A stretch of 64,000 nucleotides of DNA from Rhizobiaceae bacterium. GTDB taxonomy: Bacteria; Pseudomonadota; Alphaproteobacteria; Rhizobiales; Rhizobiaceae. Numbering within the stretch: the stretch's first letter is position 1; every line of letters starts with the position of its first letter. Made by a program: the position numbers and the translations under genes. The notes below the pieces were generated by a model. The model saw nothing but the letters and a program-made list of their open reading frames with translations, was not told the origin of the DNA and did not search any database. Location of the stretch: the NCBI GenBank assembly GCA_019635775.1, contig JAHBYU010000010.1:115937-179936 (forward strand), given 5' to 3'. This document shows, one piece after another, positions 50,686 through 59,336 of the stretch.

Positions 50686-51927
50686 TCAGAAGTCCGCTGG
50701 GGGATTGGCCGTGCGACGGTCGAGCTTGATGAAAGGACGCGGCACGATCCGGGCGCGCTTCATGAGACGCTCGTATTTCAGCTCGCGCATGGCATAGATC
50801 TCCACCCAGAGGTCATCGTTCACCGTGTGGCCGTAGGGCCGGACGAGGCTTGCGATTGCGATATTCCTCTTCGCAAGCGGCGACCAGCCCGCAGCGCTCA
50901 CCAGCCCGACCTCCTTCTTCTTGCCATGATAGACGATGGCGTGTTCGGCCGGAATGTTTCCTTCGATCTCGATCCCTACCAGCACATGGCGCAGCTTCTT
51001 GCCATCGCGTGCCGCCATGATGGCGCGGCGGCCGTTGAAATGGCCTTTCTTCGCATCGACCATGAAGCCAAGTCCGATCTCGTCTGGCATGCGGACCCGG
51101 TCAGGCCGCAGCGCATGTTCGGCGGTGGAGAAGTCCGCGTTCGCCACGATCAGCCCGGCTTCGAGGCGGGCGCGATTGAGCGCGGTGTAGCCTATCGCGC
51201 GGATGCCGCGCGCCTGGCCTGCTTCCATGAGCCGGTCCCAGAGGCTAAGCGCAAGATTGGCCGGCACGAACAGTTCGTAGCCAAGGTCGCCGGTAAAGCC
51301 TGTCCGCGAGATCGTCACCGTACCGCCCTGATGTTCGAAGCCTGCGAGGTCGAACACCTTGAGATGTTCGACGCCGTCGAAATCCGCTTCGCGCAACACT
51401 GCGAAGGAAGTCGGCCCTTGCAACGCCAAACCGGCGATCTCTTCCGTTTCCTCCACGATGGACACGTCATAACCGATGGCGGAGTCCAGCAGCCACGGCA
51501 GGTGGCGTTCCTGACAGCATAGCCGGAACGCATCCTCCGTCAGGCGAAACAGCGTTCCGTCGTCGAGCACGTGCCCTTCGTCGTCGCACCACGCGGTGTA
51601 TTGCACACGGCCCGGCCGCAGCCTGGTCACGTCGCGCAGCGTGACCCTATCAAGATAGGCTTCGCTGTCCGGTCCCTGGATCAGGTATTTCACCATCGGC
51701 GAGATGTCGAAGAGGGCGGCCGTGCTGCGGATGGCGAAATACTCCAGTTCCTCGTCCCACAGCGAAGCCGGCGCGCGATAGCCGGCCCAGGAATACCAGT
51801 CGTTCTGTTTCATCAGCGCATCGATGCGCGGCTGGAACGGCGTATCGAGGCGCAGTGTGCGGAAATGGCTGCGCGCGGCGATGCGTCCGGCGTAGGGGGA
51901 GCTTGTCTTCTTTGCTGTCTTGCCCAT
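50686..51927 (-). CDS. GcvT-like aminomethyltransferase-family protein
   Basis: This 413-residue protein is of the folate-dependent aminomethyltransferase family (glycine-cleavage T-protein, dimethylglycine and sarcosine oxidase C-terminal domains). Landmarks are YTAWCDDEGHVLDDGTLFRL, GLALQGPTSFAVL, ISRTGFTGDLGYELFVP and IGYTALNRARLEAGL, matching the tetrahydrofolate-binding fold. It likely moves a one-carbon unit from an N-methyl compound to tetrahydrofolate. The start ATG 51927 lies 2 nt after the flavoprotein stop; the frame is open upstream without homology. No glycine-cleavage H or P protein is nearby, so it is not the canonical GcvT. Confidence 0.9.
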   Translation of the reverse strand: MGKTAKKTSSPYAGRIAARSHFRTLRLDTPFQPRIDALMKQNDWYSWAGYRAPASLWDEELEYFAIRSTAALFDISPMVKYLIQGPDSEAYLDRVTLRDVTRLRPGRVQYTAWCDDEGHVLDDGTLFRLTEDAFRLCCQERHLPWLLDSAIGYDVSIVEETEEIAGLALQGPTSFAVLREADFDGVEHLKVFDLAGFEHQGGTVTISRTGFTGDLGYELFVPANLALSLWDRLMEAGQARGIRAIGYTALNRARLEAGLIVANADFSTAEHALRPDRVRMPDEIGLGFMVDAKKGHFNGRRAIMAARDGKKLRHVLVGIEIEGNIPAEHAIVYHGKKKEVGLVSAAGWSPLAKRNIAIASLVRPYGHTVNDDLWVEIYAMRELKYERLMKRARIVPRPFIKLDRRTANPPADF

Positions 51928-51929
51928 GA

Positions 51930-53540
51930 CTAGCGCTCCAGAGCGATGATGCGGCGGGCGGCGTTCAGTCCGGGTGCGCCCGATACGCCTCCGCCCGGAT
52001 GCGAGCCCGCGCCGCAAAGATAGAGGCCGTCGATCGGGGTCGCGTACCCTTCAGCGCCGAAGACAGGTCGCGACATGAGCATCTGGTCAGCCTGTAACTC
52101 GCCATGATGCCAGTGCCCGCCCGGCATGCGGTAGCGTCGTTCAATATCACGCGGCGTCAGCAGTTCCGCATGGCGGACGGTCTTGCCGATCCCCGGCGCG
52201 TATCTTTCCAGGATGTTCATGATCGCCTTCAGGAATTTCGGCTTTCCGGCATCCCAGCCCTCGCGCAACCGATAGGGCGCATATTGCACCACCGCGGACA
52301 GGACGCAGGCCCCTGAAGGCGCGAGCGACGGATCTGCAAGGCTTGGCAGCGTGATCTCCATCACCGGCTCGGGCGAGAACTCGCCATATTTCGATGGATT
52401 GAAGGCACGCTCGACATGGTCGGTGGACGGGGCGATGACAAGGCGTCCGCGAAGGCCGGTCGTGTCTATCCCGGCGAATTGCGGCGGCCGGTCGAGCGCA
52501 AGATGCAACTTGGCCGCATCGCCGTTCTTGCGGATGTTGCCGACCTTGCGCACGAAGCCCGTATTCAGTTCGCGTGGGCCCACCAGTTCGAGGAACGTGG
52601 TGGAGGGATCGGCAGCCGAGACGACGAGCGAGCCCGAAATCTCCTCACCGCTTTCAAGGACCACGCCAGCGGCGCGGCCGTTCTCGACCACGATGCGGCG
52701 CACGGCCGCGTCGGTGCGAAGCACAACGCCCGCTTTTTCAGCAGAGGCGACGATTGCAGCCGTCACCGCGCCCATGCCGCCTGCCGGTACCGTCTGCGCA
52801 CCGGCCCTGCCGCCAATCTCTCCGGCAAGCCGGTAGTAGAGACCCAGAAGCGACGTTGGCGAACGGGGGCCGAGATGACTGCCGAGAACCGCGTCAAAGG
52901 CGAGGAGTCCCTTGAGCCGGTTGTCAGTGAGCTGTTCGTCCAGCAGGTCCGCAACGTTCATGAGGATGACGCGCAGGAAATCGCGCATGTCTTCCTTGCC
53001 GAGCTTCTTGAGGGCGAGCGCGGTCTGGCCAAGCGCAAAGGTTTCAGCCATCGACATCCTGCCGCCAAGGTCGGGCGGACGGCGCGACAGAAAGGGCTTC
53101 AGGATGCCGGCATAACGAAACAGTTGCGCGCGCAGGTCCTTCCATGCAGCGGCCTCTTTATCAGATGCGCCCAACAACCCTTCGCCATAGGCTCCGGTGA
53201 GGACCAGCGGATCGTCGTCAGTTGACAGGGACACGGACGATATGTGCGTCGCCGGTTCGAGTTTCAGTCCGTGGGCCTCCAGCGACAGTTCCTTCACGAC
53301 ATCAGGATGCAGTCGATTGAGGATATGAGCGACGGACGAGACCCGGAATCCGGGAGCGAATTCTTCCGTTCTGGCGCCGCCACCAGCCTCTACGGCGGCC
53401 TCGAGGACCAGAACCTTGCGACCGGACCTGGCAAGCAGGGCGGCGCAGACGAGCCCGTTGTGGCCGCCCCCGATGACAATGACGTCGGATTTTGCGTTCC
53501 AGCGGGACGCCTGCGGTGCGGCTGCTTCAGATGACGTCAT
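51930..53540 (-). CDS. Phytoene-desaturase-like FAD oxidoreductase
   Basis: This 536-residue flavoprotein has a Rossmann FAD motif VIVIGGGHNGLVCAALLARSG, GGGARTEEFAPGF and the C-terminal FAD motif DGLYLCGAGSHPGGGVSGAPG. It belongs to the phytoene-dehydrogenase/PYROXD2 group, most of whose bacterial members have unknown substrates. It overlaps its paralogue upstream by 14 nt and is followed by the GcvT-like gene. No carotenoid synthesis genes are present, so carotenoid desaturation is unlikely. Confidence 0.88.
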   Translation of the reverse strand: MTSSEAAAPQASRWNAKSDVIVIGGGHNGLVCAALLARSGRKVLVLEAAVEAGGGARTEEFAPGFRVSSVAHILNRLHPDVVKELSLEAHGLKLEPATHISSVSLSTDDDPLVLTGAYGEGLLGASDKEAAAWKDLRAQLFRYAGILKPFLSRRPPDLGGRMSMAETFALGQTALALKKLGKEDMRDFLRVILMNVADLLDEQLTDNRLKGLLAFDAVLGSHLGPRSPTSLLGLYYRLAGEIGGRAGAQTVPAGGMGAVTAAIVASAEKAGVVLRTDAAVRRIVVENGRAAGVVLESGEEISGSLVVSAADPSTTFLELVGPRELNTGFVRKVGNIRKNGDAAKLHLALDRPPQFAGIDTTGLRGRLVIAPSTDHVERAFNPSKYGEFSPEPVMEITLPSLADPSLAPSGACVLSAVVQYAPYRLREGWDAGKPKFLKAIMNILERYAPGIGKTVRHAELLTPRDIERRYRMPGGHWHHGELQADQMLMSRPVFGAEGYATPIDGLYLCGAGSHPGGGVSGAPGLNAARRIIALER

Positions 53541-55146
53541 GGGCAGGGCTCATCTGTGTGTTCGACTTGGACAGGTCACGCAGGATCTCTGCGGCGGCGT
53601 TGCGGCCGGGCGCGCCCATGACCCCGCCGCCCGGATGGGTGGAGGAGCCACAGATGTAGAGCCCGCCGATCGGCGATCGGTATTGCGCGTAGCCGGGGAC
53701 CGGGCGGTTGAACAGGAGCTGGTCGAATGTCAGTTCGCCCTGGAAGATGTTGCCTTCGGTAAGGCCGACTTCGGCTTCCAACTCGCGCGGGGTGCGCACT
53801 TCCATGTGGACGATCCGATCGCGGAAGCCCGGCGAATAGTCCGCAATCTGCGAGATCACCGTCTCGGCAAAGGCATCGCGATCGGCGTCGGTCCAGTCGC
53901 GCCCTTCCACCTTCGGCGGGCAATATTGCACGAAGCAGCTCATGAAGTGCTTGCCCGGCGGCGTCATGGTCGGATCGAGCGTGGTCGGTATCATCATGTC
54001 GAGGAAGGGATCGGCCGACCAGCGACCAGCCTTCCAGTCATCATAGGCGCGCTCCATGCGCTCGACGGAATCGGTGAAGTGCAGGTCGCCACGATAGCAG
54101 GGCGAATCCTTGGGAAGGGCCGGAAATTCAGGCAGGGAATCGAGCGCGATGTTGACCTTGCCGGACGAGCCGCGGATCTTGAAGTTCCTGACCCGCCGCA
54201 GGAACACGTCGGGCAATTCCTTTTCCTCGACGAGTTTCAGGAAGGTGCGCTTGACGTCGGCGTTGGAGATGACGAGCCTGCCTGCGATTTCCTCTCCGTT
54301 GGCGAGCACGATGCCGGTGGCCTTGCCGTTGCTGACAAGGACTTTGTCGACCTCAGCACCGGTGCGGATCGTGCCGCCGGAAGCCTGAAAGCTCGAGGAA
54401 AGCGCCTTGGTGATGGCGCCCATGCCGCCGCGCGCGTAACCCCAGGCGCCGACCGATCCATCGACCTCGCCCATATAGTGGTGCAGCAGGACGTAGGCGG
54501 TGCCGGGTGACATCGGGCCGAGCGCGGTGCCGATGATCCCGGAGATCGAGAAGTTCGCCTTGATCACGTCAGTCTCGAAATACTCGTCGAGAAATTCCGA
54601 GATGGACATGGTCCAGAACCGCAGCGTTTCGGCCATCTGCGACGGCCCGAGATCGTGGAACTTCCTGGCAAGGAACAGCAGTTCTCCTACGTCGCGCGGC
54701 TTCAGGCTCGTCGGATCGGGTGCGGTTCGCATCAGGAGCGGCTGTATGAAGCGGCACTGGCGCGTCACGTCGCGCGCATAGCGGTCATAGGCTTCCGCAT
54801 CCCGTTTCGAGAAGCGCGCGAACTCGCGGCGATGGGCGTCATGATCGCGGTAATTTGCGAGATAGTCGCCATCGCGCGTGAGAACAGCGCCGCCCTCGTA
54901 GGCGATGACCTGAAGCCCATGGCGCGGCAGTTCGAGATCGCGCATGGTCTCGGGCCTGAACAGCGAGCAGACATAGGAGCAGTTCGAATAGAGAAATCCC
55001 GGCGTCAGCGACCGGCTGACAGCTGCGCCGCCGACCCACTCATTCTTCTCAACCACAAGGACGTTGAGGCCGGCCCTCTGAAGATAGCAGGCGTTTACAA
55101 GGCCGTTGTGGCCGCCGCCTATGACAATCGCATCCCATGTCTTCAT
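53527..55146 (-). CDS. Phytoene-desaturase-like FAD oxidoreductase, first of the pair
   Basis: This 539-residue flavoprotein is paralogous to its downstream neighbour, with AIVIGGGHNGLVNACYLQRAG, GGAAVSRSLTPGF and GGLYICGSSTHPGGGVMGAPG at matching positions. It is the promoter-proximal gene of a five-gene operon (two flavoproteins, GcvT-like, 88-residue protein, DUF1349). A heterodimeric flavoenzyme is possible. The upstream region is shared with the divergent methyltransferase operon and contains a TetR-type palindrome. Confidence 0.88.
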   Translation of the reverse strand: MKTWDAIVIGGGHNGLVNACYLQRAGLNVLVVEKNEWVGGAAVSRSLTPGFLYSNCSYVCSLFRPETMRDLELPRHGLQVIAYEGGAVLTRDGDYLANYRDHDAHRREFARFSKRDAEAYDRYARDVTRQCRFIQPLLMRTAPDPTSLKPRDVGELLFLARKFHDLGPSQMAETLRFWTMSISEFLDEYFETDVIKANFSISGIIGTALGPMSPGTAYVLLHHYMGEVDGSVGAWGYARGGMGAITKALSSSFQASGGTIRTGAEVDKVLVSNGKATGIVLANGEEIAGRLVISNADVKRTFLKLVEEKELPDVFLRRVRNFKIRGSSGKVNIALDSLPEFPALPKDSPCYRGDLHFTDSVERMERAYDDWKAGRWSADPFLDMMIPTTLDPTMTPPGKHFMSCFVQYCPPKVEGRDWTDADRDAFAETVISQIADYSPGFRDRIVHMEVRTPRELEAEVGLTEGNIFQGELTFDQLLFNRPVPGYAQYRSPIGGLYICGSSTHPGGGVMGAPGRNAAAEILRDLSKSNTQMSPAHDVI

Positions 55147-55210
55147 GACGGTCCCAAGTCCCTTCGGCGACGCAAATCTGGCACGGGGTCAACAATTTTG
55201 TCCAGCCATT

Positions 55211-55226
55211 TTGAATGAATGTTCAA
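55211..55226. promoter_or_regulatory. TetR-type operator candidate in divergent region
   Basis: TTGAA and TTCAA arms surround a 6-bp centre in TTGAATGAATGTTCAA (55211-55226), 64 bp before the flavoprotein start and 75 bp before the methyltransferase start. BetI/TetR regulators bind similar short palindromes. The BetI-like regulator encoded at 56119 is the obvious candidate ligand. Confidence 0.5.
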
Positions 55227-55301
55227 CAAATGAGGTTGCAATTTACCGCAGCCGTATTAGGCTTTCGAGATAGTTCCGGGTTGCCAGTTGGGAAGCGATC
55301 A

Positions 55302-56102
55302 ATGATCGATACGGCAGATGCCGAGCCCGAATATGATGACGACGCCATGCGCTTTCTCGAGGCGCTCTGGGGCGATGGATATCTTTCGCCGGGAGGGCCC
55401 GAAGAGGTCGATCGCGTGCTGGAGGGCATCGACCTGCGCGGCAAGACCGTCCTCGATGTCGGGTGCGGCGCAGGGGGCATAACGCTGCATCTCGTCGAGA
55501 GGCATGACGCGGGCCATGTGACCGGCTTCGACGTCGAGCTGCCGGTTGTCGAAGCAGCAAGGATGCGGGCACAGAAGCGCGGCCTTTCGGATCGCGCGAC
55601 GTTCATTCATGCAGCTCCAGGTCCGTTGCCGTTCGCCGACCAGTCGTTCGAGGTGGTCTTCTCGAAGGATGCGTTGCTGCACGTGCCGGACAAGGATGCT
55701 CTTTTTGCCGAAATCTTTCGGGTGCTAAAGCCCGGCGGCGTGTTCGCGGCATCGAACTGGATGATCGGGCATGACGGGGAACCGTCGCCGGACATGAAGG
55801 CCTATGTGGCGGCGGAGGGACTGTCTTTCGCGATGGCGTCACCGGCGCGCTACGCTGCGGCCATGCGCGGGGCAGGCTTCGAAAAGGTTGAAACCCGAGA
55901 CCGCAATCCATGGTACCGAGAGGTGGCCCGCAGGGAACTGGAGCAGTTGCGAGGGCCGCTTTACCAGAAGGTGGCGGCGGTGGTGGGCGCACCTTATGTG
56001 GACAAGAATATCCACACGTGGGAAGCGATGCAGAAGGTGCTCGACTCCGGTGAGCATCGTCCGACCCACCTACGCGGCTGGAAGCCAGATTCCAGCCCAT
56101 GA
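55302..56102 (+). CDS. SAM-dependent methyltransferase, phosphoethanolamine-N-methyltransferase-like
   Basis: This 266-residue class I methyltransferase has SAM motif [16 protein letters not shown]. An upstream GYLSPGG loop and the downstream [20 protein letters not shown] and [12 protein letters not shown] stretches resemble phosphoethanolamine/phosphobase N-methyltransferases. The start is ATG 55302; the frame is open to 55215, where it would run through the operator. It opens an operon with a BetI-like regulator (16-nt gap), a polyamine-type binding protein and an amine oxidase. The methyl acceptor is probably an amine, but it cannot be named from sequence. Confidence 0.83.
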   Translation: MIDTADAEPEYDDDAMRFLEALWGDGYLSPGGPEEVDRVLEGIDLRGKTVLDVGCGAGGITLHLVERHDAGHVTGFDVELPVVEAARMRAQKRGLSDRATFIHAAPGPLPFADQSFEVVFSKDALLHVPDKDALFAEIFRVLKPGGVFAASNWMIGHDGEPSPDMKAYVAAEGLSFAMASPARYAAAMRGAGFEKVETRDRNPWYREVARRELEQLRGPLYQKVAAVVGAPYVDKNIHTWEAMQKVLDSGEHRPTHLRGWKPDSSP

Positions 56103-56118
56103 ACAGGCAAACCCCTCG

Positions 56119-56796
56119 ATGAACATCGACATCGCCAAACCATCCGCAGAGCCGGAAAGACGCGGCCGCAAGGCCTCCAAGGAGACTCGGCGCCAGCAGT
56201 TGATAGAGGCGACGATCGATTCGCTTGCCAAATATGGCTATTCGGAAACCACGATGGCCGATGTCGCCGATGGCGCGGGACTGTCGCGCGGCATCGTGAA
56301 TTTTCATTTCGAGAGCAAGGAGAAGCTGCTCGTTGCGACGCTGCAGTACATGGCCGACGAGTATGCGGCGCATTGGCGTTCGGCGTTGCAGAAGGCCGGC
56401 GAGGATCCGGCGCGCCAGCTTGCGGTCCTGGTGGCGGCCGACTTCGAACGCTCCATATGCAACCGGCGCAAGCTCGCCGCCTGGTGCGCCTTCTGGGGTG
56501 AGGCGAAATCGCGACCGACCTACCAGGCTCTCTGCGGGGCGCGCGATCAGGCCTATCAGGATGTCTTTGTCGATCTCTGCCAAAGGCTGAAGGCGGACGG
56601 CGACTACGATTTCGATCCGCGCGATACGGCGCTTTGCCTGTCCGCCATGCTGGAAGGCCTGTGGCTGCGCCTGATGATGGGCGCGGAAGACCTGACCCGG
56701 GAAAGCGCCCATCGCGCCGCGGCAGATTTTCTCGTCACGATCTTTCCGAAGCACTTCTCGCGCGATGGCCAGCGCGTCCACAAGGCCGACCGATAA
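56119..56796 (+). CDS. TetR-family regulator, BetI-like
   Basis: This 225-residue regulator has a helix-turn-helix in residues about 24-70 (RRQQLIEATIDSLAKYGYSE, TMADVADGAGLSRGIVNFHF), very similar to BetI, and a ligand domain with AAWCAFWGEAKSRPTYQALC. BetI senses choline. Here the gene lies in a methyltransferase/amine-oxidase operon without betA or betB, so it may sense a related methylated amine. The start MNIDIAKP (ATG 56119) is the natural one; open frame upstream is the methyltransferase read in another frame. Confidence 0.92.
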   Translation: MNIDIAKPSAEPERRGRKASKETRRQQLIEATIDSLAKYGYSETTMADVADGAGLSRGIVNFHFESKEKLLVATLQYMADEYAAHWRSALQKAGEDPARQLAVLVAADFERSICNRRKLAAWCAFWGEAKSRPTYQALCGARDQAYQDVFVDLCQRLKADGDYDFDPRDTALCLSAMLEGLWLRLMMGAEDLTRESAHRAAADFLVTIFPKHFSRDGQRVHKADR

Positions 56797-56811
56797 ACGA
56801 AAACAGGGGAA

Positions 56812-57900
56812 ATGGAGATGAAATCAGCAAAGCACCGTATCGGAATAAGGCTGGCGCTTGTGGCGGCCTTGCTCGGTTCGACAACGGCGATAACAAGCGC
56901 CGAGGACGGTGAACTGACAGTGTTCGACTGGTCGGGCTACGAGGCGCCCGAGTTCCATCCCGGCTATACTGCCAAACACGGGCAGTCGCCGACATTCACC
57001 TTCTTCGGCGACGAGGACGAGGCATTCGAGAAGCTTCGCGCCGGGTTCAAGACGGACCTCGCCCATCCATGCTCGCAGAGCGTGGTCAAGTGGCGCGAGG
57101 CGGGACTGCTGGAGCCGCTGGATACGTCGCGGATCGAAGGCTGGAAGAACCTGAATCCCGGTATCATGGCGATGAAGAACCTCGCCACCGACGAAAGCGG
57201 CACGGCCTGGTTCATGCCCTGGGACTGGGGCAACACGCTCCTGACCTACAACACAGAGACGGTTCCGGCGGAGGACATCACGTCGCTCAAGATCCTTGCC
57301 GATCCAAAGTACAAGGATCGCGTGTCGCTTCCTGACAATGTCGACGACGCCTATGCGCTCGGCTCGCTTGCGATCGGGCTCAAGGACTGGACGCAGATGA
57401 CCGACGAGCAGTTCAAGCAGGCGTCGGATTTCCTGCGTGAGGTGCACAAGAATGTACGCCTCTACTGGACGGATAGCACCGACATCGTTCAGGCCCTCAG
57501 CGGAGGCGAGGTCGACCTGGCCTGGGCCTGGAACGACGCGGCGGTGCAGTCCGCGCTTGCCGGCGCCCCGATCAAGAACACGCGCGATACCGAGGAGGGA
57601 CAGTCCACCTGGGTTTGCGGTTATGTGATGCTGAAGGACGCGCCGGGCAGCAAGGGTAAGGTGTATGACTTCCTGAACTCGATCAACTCACCCGAAGTGG
57701 CGAGCTTCCTGTTGTCCGACTGGGGCTACGGGCATGCCGACGCCAAGAGCATGTCGACGATCGATCCCGCCGTGGTCCAGGCGCAGGGTTACGGCGATGT
57801 CGACAAGTTCGTCGAGAAGACGCTGTTCCAGTCGCCGGTCCCGGCCGAGCTGAAGCAGAGGATGATCGAGGAGTTCGAGAAGATCAAAGCCGGCTACTAA
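56812..57900 (+). CDS. Orphan polyamine-type periplasmic binding protein
   Basis: This 362-residue solute-binding protein has a signal peptide (KHRIGIRLALVAALLGSTTA, ending near SAED). The mature part begins LTVFDWSGYEAPEFHPGY, typical of PotD/PotF-type receptors, with FMPWDWGNTLLTYNTE and VDLAWAWNDAAVQSAL in the binding cleft. No permease or ATPase gene is adjacent, so it either uses a distant transporter or acts as a sensor. ATG 56812 (or ATG 56818) is 15 nt after the regulator gene. It precedes a flavin amine oxidase. Confidence 0.9.
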   Translation: MEMKSAKHRIGIRLALVAALLGSTTAITSAEDGELTVFDWSGYEAPEFHPGYTAKHGQSPTFTFFGDEDEAFEKLRAGFKTDLAHPCSQSVVKWREAGLLEPLDTSRIEGWKNLNPGIMAMKNLATDESGTAWFMPWDWGNTLLTYNTETVPAEDITSLKILADPKYKDRVSLPDNVDDAYALGSLAIGLKDWTQMTDEQFKQASDFLREVHKNVRLYWTDSTDIVQALSGGEVDLAWAWNDAAVQSALAGAPIKNTRDTEEGQSTWVCGYVMLKDAPGSKGKVYDFLNSINSPEVASFLLSDWGYGHADAKSMSTIDPAVVQAQGYGDVDKFVEKTLFQSPVPAELKQRMIEEFEKIKAGY

Positions 57901-57921
57901 CAAAGGCAGGAGGCCGGCCTG

Positions 57922-59196
57922 ATGGCATGTGTCATTGTGGTCGGTGCCGGTTTCTGTGGCCTTGCGGCGGCCGGCCAACTCGCCGGTGACGGCTTCGAGG
58001 TTACCGTGCTTGAGGCACGCAGCCGTGTCGGCGGCCGGGTGGAAGCCCGGCCGAACGGACTGGGCGAGACTGTCGATACCGGCGGACAGTTCATCTGCGA
58101 CGACATGCCCGAAGTCATGCGCCTGGCGCGCCGGCACCGTCGTGCGCTTGTGAAAGCTCCCGTCGAGGGACGCATGGCGGTGGTGCCGAATCCGGAAGGC
58201 CCGGAGGATACCGGGCAGATGTTTGCGAGGTTCGCGGCCTTGCGAGAACGTCTCGCCGGAGTCGACCCCGATGCCGCCGCCGCGACAAGACTGACCGTCG
58301 CCCGCTGGGCGGCTGAGCAGCCCGATGGCGAAGATGCCAAGCGTGCGTTCCTCTCGACGATCGAAGGCCTCTGGTGCCAGTCGCCCGAGGAAATGCCGCT
58401 CTGGTATCTGATCGAGAACGATCGACGCATCACCAACAGCGTTTCGGAACTCCAGTACTTCCTCAAGGATACGATGTCGGCCCTTGCGGGCGACCTCGCC
58501 GCGGGCCTCGGGGAGAATGTCAGGCTCGACGCTGCCGTTTCCCTGATCGAGCGTGACGCGGGCGGCGTGACTGTGCGTACAGGGGATGACGCGGTGCGCG
58601 GCGATGCCGTTCTCGTCGCTGTGCCGCCGATGGCGGCAAGCCGGATCGTTCACGATCCGGCTCTGCCGGAACGTCTTTCTAATGCGCTTTCCGTCTGGCG
58701 TAGCGGCGCTGTCGTCAAGGTGCTCATCCGCTACGAAAAGGCATTCTGGCGAGACAGCGGCATGAGCGGGCAGGCCTTCTACATCGATACGCCCGGCCTC
58801 TACGCCACCGATGTCAGCATGGACGACGAGCATCCCGCGCTGGTTGCGTTTATCGGGGGGCGCATAGCGCGGGAGTGGCGGGTCGGTGGCGAAACGAGCC
58901 TGCGCGAAACGCTGCTGGTCAAACTGGTCGAAGCGCTTGGCGAGGAGGCGGCATCGCCGATGGACATGGCGATTCGAGACTGGACCGATGACCGCTGGAG
59001 CGGCGGCGCCTACAGCGATGTCATTGTCGACATGGAGGCCCGGGATGCAGAGGATGTGATCCGGGCAGGCGATCCGCCGCTTTTCTTCGACTCATCGGAG
59101 CTTTCGCCATCCTTCCCGGGCTATATTGAGGGCGCGATTGTCGCGGGCCGCCAGGCCGCTTCGGCAGTTGCCGCTTTCATCAGGAGCAGGCGCTAG
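57922..59196 (+). CDS. Flavin-containing amine oxidase
   Basis: This 424-residue enzyme is of the monoamine/polyamine oxidase family, with N-terminal FAD motif VIVVGAGFCGLAAAGQLAGDG, LEARSRVGGRVEA and the C-terminal FAD-binding GYIEGAIVAGRQAA. The aromatic-cage region DWTDDRWSGGAY matches MAO-type enzymes. It probably oxidises an amine delivered by the upstream binding protein, releasing an aldehyde, ammonia or a demethylated amine. It starts 21 nt after the binding-protein gene. Confidence 0.9.
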   Translation: MACVIVVGAGFCGLAAAGQLAGDGFEVTVLEARSRVGGRVEARPNGLGETVDTGGQFICDDMPEVMRLARRHRRALVKAPVEGRMAVVPNPEGPEDTGQMFARFAALRERLAGVDPDAAAATRLTVARWAAEQPDGEDAKRAFLSTIEGLWCQSPEEMPLWYLIENDRRITNSVSELQYFLKDTMSALAGDLAAGLGENVRLDAAVSLIERDAGGVTVRTGDDAVRGDAVLVAVPPMAASRIVHDPALPERLSNALSVWRSGAVVKVLIRYEKAFWRDSGMSGQAFYIDTPGLYATDVSMDDEHPALVAFIGGRIAREWRVGGETSLRETLLVKLVEALGEEAASPMDMAIRDWTDDRWSGGAYSDVIVDMEARDAEDVIRAGDPPLFFDSSELSPSFPGYIEGAIVAGRQAASAVAAFIRSRR

Positions 59197-59336
59197 CAAG
59201 AACGCGGTCGAGCCTCTGGCTCTGACCGCTGGTGCGCCGGCTCCTCCGAATGGACAAGCGTTTGTCCGCGTGGCACGAGTTGCGGCGGCGGTTTCCCGAT
59301 CGGGGATCGCAGTTTGGCTGCCGGTGAGGGGGAAGC

